Assembly (NCBI GenBank): GCA_013791765.1
Contig: VMTC01000107.1
Span: forward strand, 62,001 to 126,000
Source: Rhodoferax sp.
GTDB lineage: Bacteria > Pseudomonadota > Gammaproteobacteria > Burkholderiales > Burkholderiaceae_C
Direction of reading: 5' to 3'
Length of the DNA: 64,000 nt
Below, in pieces: positions 1-10,072 of this stretch (positions are counted from its first letter, which is position 1; the number at the start of each line of letters is the position of its first letter). Both the position numbers and the translations under genes were made by a program. Below the pieces are notes generated by a model. It ran no database searches. It saw nothing but the letters and a program-made list of their open reading frames with translations, and was not told where the DNA came from.

Positions 1-496
1 CTTCATCCCCGACCGCCGTGCGCAATTCAGCCTGGGCCTGCGCCACGGCTTCGCGGTAGGCCAGCAGCCAGCTCAGGCCGATAGCGCTAAACACAATGCG
101 CTGTGCCCGGGCATCGTGAGCGTCTGGCGCGCGTTCGACCAGACCCCAGGCTTCGCATTGATCCACCAGCTTGCTCATGGCCTGCTTGCTCATGCCCGCG
201 CGCTGAGCCAAATCGGTCAGGCGCGCGCCCTCCTGCGCCAGGTGCCGTGTGATGTGGACGTGCGAGGCGCTCAAGCGCCCACGCGCCGCCAGGTTCGACA
301 GCGCCAGCGGCATGTCCTCGTTACCCGCCATCAGCACCAGCACGCGGGCCTCAAATTTCTGCAGCGCCTGGTTCAGCCAATGGCCCAGGTGCGCCTGGCG
401 CCAGTCCTGCAGCGGCGCGGCTGGTGCGGTGGCCGCTGTCTGAGTAGCATGCGCCGCAAGGGTTGGGGATGGTGTCAAGTCGCTGCGTTCAGACAT
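1..496 (-). CDS. MarR-family transcriptional regulator (partial, C-terminus cut by window edge)
   Basis: Reading the minus strand from the ATG whose A is at 496 gives 165 codons without a stop before the window edge. The protein has an Ala/Pro-rich N-terminal tail of about 30 residues. A winged helix-turn-helix follows: LTDLAQRAGMSKQAMSKLVD is the classic MarR recognition helix region, followed by the wing with a D-A-R-A-Q-R core. MarR proteins are dimeric repressors that usually respond to small phenolic or oxidative ligands. It is divergent from recA across 156 bp, and a TAGT/ACTA dyad just before its start suggests autoregulation. The ligand cannot be guessed. Confidence 0.8.
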   Translation of the reverse strand, partial: MSERSDLTPSPTLAAHATQTAATAPAAPLQDWRQAHLGHWLNQALQKFEARVLVLMAGNEDMPLALSNLAARGRLSASHVHITRHLAQEGARLTDLAQRAGMSKQAMSKLVDQCEAWGLVERAPDAHDARAQRIVFSAIGLSWLLAYREAVAQAQAELRTAVGDE

Positions 497-504
497 GGCT
501 TTAA

Positions 505-523
505 TAGTAAGCCAAATTGACTA
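505..523. promoter_or_regulatory. Possible MarR-type operator (imperfect dyad)
   Basis: TAGTAA at 505-510 faces TTGACTA at 517-523, giving an imperfect 19-bp dyad 8 bp ahead of the marR-like start codon. The AT-rich character, size and position fit MarR autoregulatory operators. The symmetry is incomplete, so this is a weak call. Confidence 0.3.
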
Positions 524-563
524 AAAAATGTGTTTACAGATTTGAACAACACCCACTAAACTA

Positions 564-596
564 CTGTTCAAGCATCCAGCCTGTCATTAAAGCCAG
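564..596 (+). promoter_or_regulatory. Two tandem LexA-like SOS boxes upstream of recA
   Basis: Two sites of the form CTGT-N8-CCAG occur at 564-579 and 581-596, one base apart. The beta/gammaproteobacterial LexA consensus is CTGT-N8-ACAG, so each site has one mismatch, at the same position. They end 56 bp before the recA start, where an SOS operator is expected. The repetition of the same variant makes chance less likely. LexA binding is inferred. Confidence 0.5.
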
Positions 597-652
597 AGGA
601 TGCGGCAGGTTTGCCCGGATTTAACCGGTTCTTATTTTTAAGGAGAATTTTC

Positions 653-1740
<1,088 letters not shown>

Positions 1741-1744
<4 letters not shown>

Positions 1745-1758
1745 CCCTCGTGGGCTAG
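1741..1758 (+). other. Hairpin spanning the recA stop codon
   Basis: CTAGCCC at 1741-1747 and GGGCTAG at 1752-1758 form a perfect 7-bp stem with a TCGT loop. The recA stop (TAG, 1742-1744) lies inside the 5' arm. No T-run follows, so it is not a canonical terminator. It could attenuate read-through into recX. The GGGCTAG...AGCAGCTA sequence to about 1773 also resembles the intergenic repeat seen elsewhere in this window. Confidence 0.45.
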
Positions 1759-1833
1759 GCGTAAGCAGCTAGTTAAAACATAGTCAATCCGCCCGGCCCG
1801 CCGAACGCTCCTGCACTGCCACGCAAAGCCCTC

Positions 1834-2283
1834 ATGTCATTTGAGCAACCGTCCCTCAAAGGCCGCGCCTTGCGCCTGCTCAGTGGCCGCGAGCATTCTC
1901 GCGCCGAGTTGACACAAAAGCTGCAACGCTTTGAGGAAGAACCTGGCAGCCTGGCTCAGGCCCTGGATGAATTGCAGGCCAAGGGCTTTATCAACGAGCA
2001 GCGGGTGATCGAGTCGGTGCTGCACCGGCGCGCGGCCAAGCTGGGTGCGGCGCGCATCAAGCACGAGTTGCTGGGCAAAGGCCTGGCGCCCGAGGCGGTG
2101 AGCGCGGCGCTGGCCGGTTTGCTGGTCTCGGAACACGAGCGGGCGCGGACTCTCTGGCAGAAGAAGTTTGGTGTGGCGCCGGCCGATGCCCAGACGGCGG
2201 CCAAGCAGATGCGCTTTCTGGCAGCACGCGGTTTTGAGGCTGACACGATCCGCAAGGTGGTCGGCGGGCGGGCGGATGATTGA
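1834..2283 (+). CDS. recX: Regulatory protein RecX
   Basis: RecX (149 aa) caps or destabilises RecA filaments and so limits recombinase activity. The sequence has the three-helix repeats typical of the family: an N-terminal LKGRALRLLSGREHSRAEL segment, a central LDELQAKGFINEQRV helix pair, and IKHELLGKGL. It ends with a third repeat around MRFLAARGFEADTIRKVV. The length is normal. It lies 89 bp after recA on the same strand, the usual arrangement, and is probably co-transcribed with it in part, through the hairpin at the recA stop. Confidence 0.93.
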   Translation: MSFEQPSLKGRALRLLSGREHSRAELTQKLQRFEEEPGSLAQALDELQAKGFINEQRVIESVLHRRAAKLGAARIKHELLGKGLAPEAVSAALAGLLVSEHERARTLWQKKFGVAPADAQTAAKQMRFLAARGFEADTIRKVVGGRADD

Positions 2284-2375
2284 ACCGGATTCTGATCTAT
2301 TTTTAAACGAAATCAGCCTCTAGCCCACGTTAAATAAGACTTTGCAGCTATCTTTTTTGCACATTAGTTGTCCCG
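2284..2375. repeat. Degenerate Comamonadaceae-type intergenic repeat
   Basis: The gap between convergent recX and argC is AT-rich and holds AATCAGCCTCTAGCCCACGT (2310-2329) and GCAGCTATC (2344-2352). These match the shared pattern of other gaps here (AGCTGCT...GGGCTAGAGCC...ATTT on one strand). No terminator with a clear T-run was identified. Confidence 0.45.
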
Positions 2376-3311
2376 CTACAGGCCCAGCATCAGTTGCAGG
2401 TTCTGTACCGCCGCGCCACTGGCGCCTTTGCCCAGGTTGTCCAGGCGCGCCACCAGCACGGCGTGGCGGAAGTCATCGCGCACGCCCTGGTTGGCGAACA
2501 CGCGCAGCTCCATCCGGTTGCTGTCCATTAGTGCCAGCGGGTCGAGCTTGTTGTCGGGCGTGGCTGGCAGCACGTTGATCAAATCGCTGTCCGCGTAATG
2601 CTGCGCCAGTGCATCGTGCAAGTCTTGTGCGGTCACGCACCCCGGCAGCAAGTCCAAATGCAGCGGCACTTGCACCAGCATGCCCTGCCTGAAATTGCCG
2701 ACCGAGGGGATGAACAAGGGACGCCGCACCAGCCCGGTGTATTTCATGATCTCGGGAATGTGCTTGTGCTTCAAGCCCAGACCATAGAGTTCAAATGCCG
2801 GGGCTTCGCCCTTTTCGTAGGCCTCGATCATCGGGCGCCCGCCGCCCGAGTAGCCGCTGATAGCGGGCAGAATGACGGGGAAATCCGTTGGGATCAGGCC
2901 CGCATCAATCAGCGGTCGCAACAAGGCGATGGCGCCGGTGGCGTAGCAGCCCGGGTTGGCCACCCGGCGCGCCTGGGCCACGGCATCGCGCTGCCCAGCG
3001 ATCAGTTCTGGAAAGCCAAACACCCAGCCCGGCGCCGTGCGGTGCGCCGTGGACGCATCAATGATCTTGGGGCCCATCTGGCCGGTGCTGCGTGCGGTCT
3101 CGTCGATCATGGCCACCGATTCAAGCGCCGCTTCGTCGTGCAGACACAGCACCACCAGGTCAACCTGGGCCATCAGGGCGCGTTTGGCGCTTGCATCCTT
3201 GCGCTGCTCTGGCGCGATGCTGATCAGTTCAATGCCTTGCAGGCTTTGCAAGCGCTCGCGGATTTGCAGGCCGGTGGTACCGGCTTCGCCGTCAATGAAA
3301 ATTTTGTGCAT
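2376..3311 (-). CDS. argC: N-acetyl-gamma-glutamyl-phosphate reductase
   Basis: ArgC reduces N-acetyl-glutamyl phosphate to the semialdehyde with NADPH, the third step of arginine synthesis. The 311-residue protein is the short (type 2) form. It starts with [17 protein letters not shown], a nucleotide-binding GxxGTTG-like turn, and carries the active-site cysteine in NPGCYATGA. The substrate-binding histidine region is [12 protein letters not shown]. It is a single gene convergent with recX and divergent from sucC. No ArgR site was recognised. Confidence 0.95.
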   Translation of the reverse strand: MHKIFIDGEAGTTGLQIRERLQSLQGIELISIAPEQRKDASAKRALMAQVDLVVLCLHDEAALESVAMIDETARSTGQMGPKIIDASTAHRTAPGWVFGFPELIAGQRDAVAQARRVANPGCYATGAIALLRPLIDAGLIPTDFPVILPAISGYSGGGRPMIEAYEKGEAPAFELYGLGLKHKHIPEIMKYTGLVRRPLFIPSVGNFRQGMLVQVPLHLDLLPGCVTAQDLHDALAQHYADSDLINVLPATPDNKLDPLALMDSNRMELRVFANQGVRDDFRHAVLVARLDNLGKGASGAAVQNLQLMLGL

Positions 3312-3474
3312 GGTTGATCTCTGTCAGGAAGTGGTGTCTGGTGCTGTCAGTTAACACACAGTTTGGTGCATTGCAGCATGATACAGTTCGAAGTTGCGTT
3401 GTCCAGTGCCGTCCCCCGAGTCCTCAAACTTGGCCGCCGGATGAAAAAAACCTCCTGTCCCTGAGAGAGCCTTC

Positions 3475-4641
3475 ATGAAAATTCACGAGTACCAAGGCAA
3501 GGATATCTTGCGTCAAGCTGGTGTACCGGTGCCGCGCGGCATTCCGGCTTTCACCGTTCAAGAGGCGGTAGAAGCCGCCCAAAAACTCGGCGGCCCGGTG
3601 TGGGTGGTCAAGGCCCAAATCCACGCAGGTGGCCGTGGCAAAGGTGGTGGCGTCAAGCTGGCGCGCTCGATCGAAGAAGTCAAACAGCTCGCTGGTGAAA
3701 TTTTGGGTATGCAGCTCATCACGCACCAGACCGGCCCCGAAGGCCAAAAGGTTCGTCGCCTCTTGATTGAAGACGGCGCCGACATCAAAAAGGAATACTA
3801 CGTCTCCGCCGTCACCGACCGCGCCAGCCAGCGCGTGGCCATGATCGTCTCGAGCGAGGGCGGCATGTCGATTGAAGACGTGGCGCACGACACGCCCGAG
3901 AAAATCATCACCGAGATCGTGGACCCGGCCACAGGCTTGACCACCGAGCAAGCCACCCAACTGGCCAACGCCATCGGCGTGCCTGCGGGCTCGACCGCGC
4001 AAGCCGTGGACGTGCTGCAAAAGATCTACAAGGTCTACATGGACACCGATGCCTCGCTGGTTGAAATCAACCCGATGATTCTTGAAGGCAACGGCAACAT
4101 CAAGGCGATCGACGCCAAGTTCAACTTTGACGACAACGCGTTGTTCCGTCATCCCGAGATCGTGGCCTATCGCGACCTCGACGAAGAAGACCCGGCGGAA
4201 GTCGAGGCCAGCAAGTTCGACCTCGCCTACATCAGCCTGGACGGCAACATTGGCTGCCTGGTCAATGGCGCCGGCCTGGCGATGGCCACCATGGACACCA
4301 TCAAGCTGTTTGGCGCCTCGCCCGCCAATTTTCTGGACGTGGGCGGCGGCGCCACCCCCGAGAAGGTGACCGAAGCCTTCAAAATCATGCTCAAGAACCC
4401 GAACGTCAAGGTAATCCTGGTCAACATCTTTGGCGGCATCATGAAGTGCGACACCATTGCCGCCGGCGTGATTGCAGCGTGCAAGGCCGTGAACCTGAAC
4501 GTGCCACTGGTGGTGCGCATGAAGGGCACCAATGAGGAACTGGGCAAGAAGCTGCTGACTGAATCGGGCCTACCCATCATCAGCGCCGATACCATGGCGG
4601 AGGCAGCGCAAAAAGCGGTGGCGGCCGTCAAAGCAGCCTGA
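3475..4641 (+). CDS. sucC: Succinate-CoA ligase (ADP-forming) subunit beta
   Basis: SucC (388 aa) is the nucleotide-binding subunit of succinyl-CoA synthetase in the TCA cycle. It interconverts succinyl-CoA plus NDP and succinate plus NTP. It begins with the family signature [20 protein letters not shown], then an ATP-grasp fold with [16 protein letters not shown]. Near residue 255 is the [15 protein letters not shown] helix, followed by NFLDVGGGA. The full expected length is present. sucD follows 21 bp downstream in an operon that ends at a strong terminator after sucD. Confidence 0.98.
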   Translation: MKIHEYQGKDILRQAGVPVPRGIPAFTVQEAVEAAQKLGGPVWVVKAQIHAGGRGKGGGVKLARSIEEVKQLAGEILGMQLITHQTGPEGQKVRRLLIEDGADIKKEYYVSAVTDRASQRVAMIVSSEGGMSIEDVAHDTPEKIITEIVDPATGLTTEQATQLANAIGVPAGSTAQAVDVLQKIYKVYMDTDASLVEINPMILEGNGNIKAIDAKFNFDDNALFRHPEIVAYRDLDEEDPAEVEASKFDLAYISLDGNIGCLVNGAGLAMATMDTIKLFGASPANFLDVGGGATPEKVTEAFKIMLKNPNVKVILVNIFGGIMKCDTIAAGVIAACKAVNLNVPLVVRMKGTNEELGKKLLTESGLPIISADTMAEAAQKAVAAVKAA

Positions 4642-4662
4642 AACTGACTACGGAAACAAATC

Positions 4663-5556
4663 ATGTCCATCCTCATCAATAAAGACACCAAGGTCATCAC
4701 CCAAGGCATTACCGGCAAGACCGGGCAATTCCACACTGAGAAGTGCCAGGAATACGCCAACGGCAAGAATTGTTTCGTCGCCGGGGTGAACCCCAAAAAA
4801 GCGGGCGAGAAGATTTTTGACATTCCAATCTTTGCCTCCGTCAAGGAAGCTGCGAGCCAGACCGGCGCCACCGTGTCGGTGATCTACGTGCCGCCAGCGG
4901 GTGCCGCCGCTGCCATCTGGGAGGCCGTCGAGGCCGACTTGGACCTGGCGATCTGCATCACCGAAGGCATCCCGATCCGCGACATGCTCGAAGTGCGCAA
5001 CCGAATGCGCGCCAAGGTGGCAGCTGGCGGCAAGGAAACCCTGTTGCTCGGCCCCAACTGCCCGGGCTTGATCACGCCGGATGAGATCAAGATCGGAATC
5101 ATGCCCGCGCACATCCACCGCAAGGGCCGCATTGGCGTGGTCAGCCGCTCCGGCACACTAACCTATGAAGCCGTGGCGCAACTCACTGAAATTGGGCTTG
5201 GCCAGTCCAGCGCCGTGGGCATTGGCGGAGACCCGATCAATGGCCTCAAGCACATCGACATCATGCGTCTGTTCAACGACGACCCGGACACCGATGCGGT
5301 CATCATGATTGGTGAAATTGGCGGCCCGGACGAAGCCGACGCAGCGCGCTGGTGCAAAGCCAACATGAAGAAGCCGATTGTTGGTTTCATCGCCGGTGTG
5401 ACCGCTCCGGCGGGTAAACGCATGGGCCACGCGGGCGCCTTGATCTCGGGCGGCGCCGACACCGCCGAAGCCAAGCTGGCCGTGATGGAAGAATGCGGCT
5501 TCAAGATCACGCGCAATCCGTCTGAACTGGCCAAGCTGCTCAAGGCGATGCTCTAG
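4663..5556 (+). CDS. sucD: Succinate-CoA ligase subunit alpha
   Basis: SucD (297 aa) is the CoA-binding subunit that carries the phosphohistidine intermediate. The N-terminal Rossmann-like CoA domain contains the [14 protein letters not shown] motif, and the active-site histidine lies in [13 protein letters not shown] near residue 252. [10 protein letters not shown] is also conserved. It pairs with sucC immediately upstream. An intrinsic terminator begins about 50 bp after its stop, so the operon is two genes. Confidence 0.98.
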   Translation: MSILINKDTKVITQGITGKTGQFHTEKCQEYANGKNCFVAGVNPKKAGEKIFDIPIFASVKEAASQTGATVSVIYVPPAGAAAAIWEAVEADLDLAICITEGIPIRDMLEVRNRMRAKVAAGGKETLLLGPNCPGLITPDEIKIGIMPAHIHRKGRIGVVSRSGTLTYEAVAQLTEIGLGQSSAVGIGGDPINGLKHIDIMRLFNDDPDTDAVIMIGEIGGPDEADAARWCKANMKKPIVGFIAGVTAPAGKRMGHAGALISGGADTAEAKLAVMEECGFKITRNPSELAKLLKAML

Positions 5557-5606
5557 GTTCGCGTCGTCTTGAGTGGTGCGGCTAAGACGCTGCACTCCAC
5601 CAGAAG

Positions 5607-5645
5607 AGCCGGATTTCCCAAGGGATAATCCGGCTTTGTTGTTTG
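5607..5645 (+). terminator. Rho-independent terminator of sucCD
   Basis: AGCCGGATT (5607-5615) pairs perfectly with AATCCGGCT (5627-5635). The inner TCCC/GGGA can extend the stem. A T-rich tail (TTGTTGTTTG) follows at once. Confidence 0.85.
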
Positions 5646-5677
5646 TAAGCATCACGCGTTCATAAAGACCCGCCACC

Positions 5678-6376
5678 TTGGAAGAATTTCTCACAGCCCA
5701 CTTCTGGTTCTCTGTCGGCCAGATCATCATGGTGGACATCTTGCTTGGCGGTGACAACGCTGTGGTGATCGCCCTGGCCTGTCGCCAGTTGCCGGTGCAT
5801 TTGCGTCTGAAGGGAATCTTGTGGGGGACAGCTGGGGCAATTGTGCTGCGCGTCGTTCTGATCGCCTTTGCCTTGACGCTCTTACAGGTGCCATTCCTGA
5901 AACTGGTCGGCGCCGCCTTGCTGCTGTGGATCGGCGTCAAGCTGCTGCTGCCACAAGATGAAGATGGGCACAACAGCATTCAGTCCAGCGACAAGCTGTG
6001 GGCCGCAGTCAAGACCGTCATCATTGCCGATCTGGTGATGAGCATCGACAACGTCATCGCCATCGCCGGTGCCGCCACCGGTGCGGGCAGCCAGCACGCG
6101 TTGCCGCTGGTCATTTTTGGTTTGCTGGTCAGCGTGCCAATCATCATCTGGGGCAGCCAGCTGGTGCTCAAACTGATGGATCGCTTTCCGATCATCATCA
6201 CGGTCGGGGGCATGTTGCTGGGCTGGATTGCCGGCACGATGGCGCTCAGTGATCCCGCCGTGCAGAATTATTTGCCTCAGGCCATGACCTGGCATTACGG
6301 TTTTGGCGTGGTGGGCGCGCTAGGCGTTCTGGCGATCGGAAAAGCACTGCGCAAGCGCGGGCCGCTGCCTGTTTGA
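5678..6376 (+). CDS. TerC-family integral membrane protein (YjbE-like)
   Basis: This 232-residue polytopic membrane protein belongs to the TerC/YjbE family, several members of which export manganese or other metal ions. Two family signatures with membrane acidic residues are visible: DILLGGDNAVVIAL near residue 20 and DLVMSIDNVIAIAG near 120. About seven hydrophobic segments are present. The start is TTG at 5678, since translation in this frame gives the expected N-terminus and no upstream ATG fits. It stands alone after the sucCD terminator. No riboswitch was seen before it, unlike the UPF0016 gene at 40924. The substrate is inferred from family only. Confidence 0.85.
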   Translation: MEEFLTAHFWFSVGQIIMVDILLGGDNAVVIALACRQLPVHLRLKGILWGTAGAIVLRVVLIAFALTLLQVPFLKLVGAALLLWIGVKLLLPQDEDGHNSIQSSDKLWAAVKTVIIADLVMSIDNVIAIAGAATGAGSQHALPLVIFGLLVSVPIIIWGSQLVLKLMDRFPIIITVGGMLLGWIAGTMALSDPAVQNYLPQAMTWHYGFGVVGALGVLAIGKALRKRGPLPV

Positions 6377-6509
6377 GTCGGCAAAGTGCCTATTGTCGAA
6401 GGGTGTGACATCTGCTACCGTAGCCGGGCGCTAAATCTCGGGGATTGAGATTTGTCGGGTTTGTGCGACGCTGACCGGGTTCAGCAGGAATGTGGATTAA
6501 AGGTGCCAA

Positions 6510-9221
6510 GTGGCCAAAATGTCATTGTCTAAATCGGGTTCTTTCTGGCGCAGCGACTGGTTCGTGGGTGTGCTGATTGTGCTGACGGTGCTACTTTGGC
6601 ACCTGAGCAGCGACTTTATTGGCACGCTGGAGCGGCGCTTTTATGACTTGGCCAGCACCAGCACCTCGCGCCAGCCCTCTGACCGGATCGCCGTGATCGC
6701 CATTGATGACCAAAGCATTGGCAACATCGGTCGTTGGCCCTGGCCACGCGATGTTCATGCCCAGCTGATTGACAAGCTGGCAGTCGCCAAAGCGCGGGTG
6801 GTGGTTCACACCGTGTTCTTTTTTGAGCCCGAAGTTGATCGAGGCTTAAGTTTCATTCGCAAAATGAATGACGTTCTGCTGGCCAACGCCGAGCCTGCCA
6901 GCGCCCCTACTGCACGCAGCGAGCTGTTGGCCCAGGTGATTGCCGAGGCCGAGGCTGCACTCGATACCGATGGTAAATTGGCAGCGAGCCTCAAGAACGC
7001 CGGCAATGTGCTGCTGCCTTCGTATTTCAGCCTGGGCGAACCCCAAGGCAACGCCGACCAGCCCTTGCCCGAGTTTGCGCTCAAGAGCGCCCTGGACGAA
7101 AACAGTGGGTTCTCGCTGGCAGCGCTGCGAGTGCAGCAACCCATCGAAATCCTGGGTGCGGCCGCCGCCGGCATTGGCCACCTGGACCAGTTGCCCGATG
7201 TGGATGGTGCAGTTCGATTTGAGCCGCTGCTGATCAACTACTTTGGCAAGGCCGTGCCCTCCATGGCCCTGCTGGCCGCGACCAAAAGTCTCAACCTGAG
7301 TACCAGTGACATCAAGCTCAATGTGGGTGAATCCGTGCAAATCGGAAGGCTGCGCGTCAAGACCGATGAGGCGGCACTCATGTTGCCTCAGTTCTACAAA
7401 GGGCAGGGTGGCAAACCCGCCTTTGGTGTGGACTCTTTTTATGACGTGCTGAACGGCAAAATTCCGGCGTCCAAATACGCGGACAAGATTGTGATCATTG
7501 GCGCCACGGCGGCGGGCGTGGGGACGTCCTTTCCTGTGCCCGGCAACCCGGGCTTGTCGCCCGCTGAAACCATTGCGCACATCACCTCCAGCATCTTGAG
7601 CGAACACTTCATTGTGCAGCCCGGCTGGGGCGATGCGACCGCGCTGGCGGCACTTCTTCTGGTCAGTGCCTACCTGATCGTGGCCCTGCCGCGCCTGTCG
7701 GCCGGCATGGCTGCGCTGTCCACCCTGCTGCTGTTCACGCTCCTGTTGGGCGCCGAGTTTGGCCTGCTCTCTGGTGCCGCCCTGTGGCTCAAGCTGGTGT
7801 TGCCGGCCACCCTGCTGGTGGTCGGCCATTTGGCGCTCACGACCAAACGATTTTTGATGACCGAGGCGGGCAAGATCAAGTCCGATGAAGAGTCGGCTGA
7901 AACCAGCCGCATGATGGGCTTGGCGCTGCAAGGGCAGGGGCAACTTGACATGGCTTTTGACCGCTTCCGCCGCGTGCCGATGAACGAGGCGGTCATGGGC
8001 AATTTGTACAACTTGGCCCTGGACTTCGAGCGCAAACGCCAATTCAACAAGGCAGAGGCGGTGTACGAACACATGGCGGCCTACAACAAAGACTACAAAG
8101 ACCTGAAAATCAAGTTGAACCGGGCCAAAAATCTCTCAGAAACCGTGATGCTGGGGGGCAACAGCGCACACCCCGGGGGCACCATGCTGCTTGACGGTGG
8201 CGCAATCGAGAAACCCATGCTGGGGCGCTACCAGGTCGAGAAGGAACTGGGCAAGGGCGCGATGGGCGTGGTCTATCTGGGAAAAGACCCCAAAATTGGC
8301 CGCGTCGTTGCGATCAAGACCATGGCGCTGAGTGAAGAGTTTGAAGGCGATGAACTGGTGGATGCGCGGGAGCGCTTTTTCCGCGAAGCCGAAACTGCCG
8401 GGCGCCTGCAGCACCAAAATATCGTGACCATTTTTGATGCAGGCGAAGAACACGATCTGGCTTATATCGCCATGGAGTTCCTTAAAGGCAAAGACCTGGT
8501 GGACTACTGCAAGGACGGACGTTTGCTGCCGGTGCCCACCGTGCTGTCGATTGTGGCGCGGGTGGCCGAGGCGCTGGCCTATGCCCATAAGCAGCATGTG
8601 GTGCACCGCGACATCAAGCCCGCCAACATCATGTACGAGCTTGAGAGCGACACCGTCAAGGTGACCGATTTTGGTATCGCGCGCATCACTGATTCGAGCA
8701 AGACCAAAACCGGACTGGTGTTGGGCACCCCGAGTTTCATGTCGCCCGAGCAGTTGGCGGGCAAAAAGGTCGACGGTCGCTCCGACCTGTATTCGCTCGG
8801 GGTCATGCTGTTTCAGATGCTGGCCGGTGTATTGCCTTTCCGGGGAGACTCCATGGCCGAATTAATGTACAAGATTGCGAACGAAGAGGCGCCCGACATT
8901 TGCGTCGTCCGCAAGGAGTTGCCAGCAGCGCTGGCGCGCGTGGTGGCGCTGTCGCTGAGCAAGCGCCCCGAGGCCCGCTACCAGGACGGGACCCAGTTTG
9001 CAAAGGAACTGCGGGCGGTATTATCGGCACTGACCGAGGAGGTTGCGCCGCAGGGTGCGCGCATGGGGACACCACCACGGCCAGGGCAGGGCTTAGCGGA
9101 ACAGTTGCCGCAATTTGCGGCAACTGTTCCCGCCTCGCCGGCACAATTTGAAAAGACGGTCGTGTTGGACAGCCCGACCTTAAACCCGCGTAGTTCCAGC
9201 GCGGGCGGCCCTGACAACTAG
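6510..9221 (+). CDS. CHASE2-sensor serine/threonine protein kinase
   Basis: This 903-residue receptor kinase starts with a membrane helix near residues 17-35. An extracytoplasmic CHASE2 domain (about 36-370) follows, with FYDLAS and the IAVIAIDDQSIGNIGRWPWPR signature region. Three helices lie at about 375-450. A TPR-like stretch (about 470-540) precedes a complete Hanks-type kinase from about 572: GKGAMGVVY loop, K603, HRDIKPAN at 699, DFG at 720 and SPEQ. The tail is Pro/Ala-rich with threonine motifs such as EKTVVLD that could be docking phosphosites. GTG at 6510 is used; ATG at 6519 is an alternative. PP2C and FHA genes follow directly, so partnership is likely. A perfect 33-bp palindrome lies in the tail-coding region. 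Confidence 0.92.
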   Translation: MAKMSLSKSGSFWRSDWFVGVLIVLTVLLWHLSSDFIGTLERRFYDLASTSTSRQPSDRIAVIAIDDQSIGNIGRWPWPRDVHAQLIDKLAVAKARVVVHTVFFFEPEVDRGLSFIRKMNDVLLANAEPASAPTARSELLAQVIAEAEAALDTDGKLAASLKNAGNVLLPSYFSLGEPQGNADQPLPEFALKSALDENSGFSLAALRVQQPIEILGAAAAGIGHLDQLPDVDGAVRFEPLLINYFGKAVPSMALLAATKSLNLSTSDIKLNVGESVQIGRLRVKTDEAALMLPQFYKGQGGKPAFGVDSFYDVLNGKIPASKYADKIVIIGATAAGVGTSFPVPGNPGLSPAETIAHITSSILSEHFIVQPGWGDATALAALLLVSAYLIVALPRLSAGMAALSTLLLFTLLLGAEFGLLSGAALWLKLVLPATLLVVGHLALTTKRFLMTEAGKIKSDEESAETSRMMGLALQGQGQLDMAFDRFRRVPMNEAVMGNLYNLALDFERKRQFNKAEAVYEHMAAYNKDYKDLKIKLNRAKNLSETVMLGGNSAHPGGTMLLDGGAIEKPMLGRYQVEKELGKGAMGVVYLGKDPKIGRVVAIKTMALSEEFEGDELVDARERFFREAETAGRLQHQNIVTIFDAGEEHDLAYIAMEFLKGKDLVDYCKDGRLLPVPTVLSIVARVAEALAYAHKQHVVHRDIKPANIMYELESDTVKVTDFGIARITDSSKTKTGLVLGTPSFMSPEQLAGKKVDGRSDLYSLGVMLFQMLAGVLPFRGDSMAELMYKIANEEAPDICVVRKELPAALARVVALSLSKRPEARYQDGTQFAKELRAVLSALTEEVAPQGARMGTPPRPGQGLAEQLPQFAATVPASPAQFEKTVVLDSPTLNPRSSSAGGPDN
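9098..9130. repeat. Perfect 16-bp inverted repeat inside the kinase tail
   Basis: GGAACAGTTGCCGCAA at 9098-9113 is followed by one T and then its exact reverse complement at 9115-9130. It lies in frame within the kinase C-terminal linker, encoding part of AEQLPQFAATVP. Its RNA would fold into a very stable hairpin about 100 nt before the phosphatase gene. Confidence 0.9.
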
Positions 9222-9233
9222 CCTGGTAGCTCG

Positions 9234-10019
9234 ATGAATTACACCTTTTGTGCGCAAACTGACCCGGGCCGGACCCGTGACAACAACGAGGATTCGGTGG
9301 CCTTTGATGCGGCCACCAACTTGGGGGTGTTGGCCGATGGCATGGGCGGTTACAACGCAGGCGAAATTGCCAGCGGCATGGCAACCGCCTATATCAAGTC
9401 AGAACTGGCGCGCTGGCTGTCCGAGGCGAACCAGCAGGCCAACGCGGGCGAGGTCAGGCGCGCAATTGAGATTTGTGTAGACAACGCCAATCGCGCCATT
9501 TTTGGCGCGTCGTGCTCGAACAACCAGTATGCAGGCATGGGGACCACCCTGGTGGTTGGGGTCTTTCAGGACAAGCGCTTGCTGCTGGGCCATGTCGGGG
9601 ATTCCCGCTGCTACCGCTGGCGCGGGACAACGCTGCTGCAGATTACCAAGGACCATTCGCTGCTGCAGGAGCAGATTGATGCCGGCTTGCTGACGCCCGA
9701 GCAGGCCGCGACCGCCCCCAATAAAAACCTGGTGACGCGCGCACTGGGGGTTGACGATGTGGTTTTGCTGGACCTCAACGAACATCAGGTCGAGCCTGGT
9801 GATATTTATTTGATGTGTTCCGATGGACTTTCTGACATGATGCAGGACTCGGCGATTGCAGAAGTTCTCCAAAACGGCACATCATTGGCGCTCATGGCGG
9901 CAGAACTGGTGACCTTGGCCAACGAGAATGGCGGGCGCGATAACATTACGGTATTGTTGATAGAAGCGTCAACGACCCCGGAAAAGCGTGGATTGATGGC
10001 CAGATTACTTGGAAAATAA
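9234..10019 (+). CDS. PP2C-type (Stp1-like) protein phosphatase
   Basis: A 261-residue PPM-family Ser/Thr phosphatase, expected to reverse the action of the kinase encoded just upstream. All metal-binding motifs are intact: RDNNEDS near residue 18, LADGMGGYNAGE near 34, GDSRCYRW near 123, CSDGLSD near 196, and GGRDNITVLL near 234. It has no membrane segment, so it should be cytosolic. It starts 12 bp after the kinase stop, indicating one transcript. Paired kinase and phosphatase genes are common where Hanks kinases control surface machinery. Confidence 0.93.
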   Translation: MNYTFCAQTDPGRTRDNNEDSVAFDAATNLGVLADGMGGYNAGEIASGMATAYIKSELARWLSEANQQANAGEVRRAIEICVDNANRAIFGASCSNNQYAGMGTTLVVGVFQDKRLLLGHVGDSRCYRWRGTTLLQITKDHSLLQEQIDAGLLTPEQAATAPNKNLVTRALGVDDVVLLDLNEHQVEPGDIYLMCSDGLSDMMQDSAIAEVLQNGTSLALMAAELVTLANENGGRDNITVLLIEASTTPEKRGLMARLLGK

Positions 10020-10072
10020 CAGAAGTAGCGCATGAAAAACCCCATAATTAATTTCAGAAACAGGAGTCGGTC

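Noticed and set aside
6846..8072. Long open frame of 408 codons on the minus strand inside the kinase gene
   Set aside because: It is the antisense shadow of a GC-rich coding region, with Gln/His/Arg-rich low-complexity translation and no domain. The kinase frame explains the sequence.
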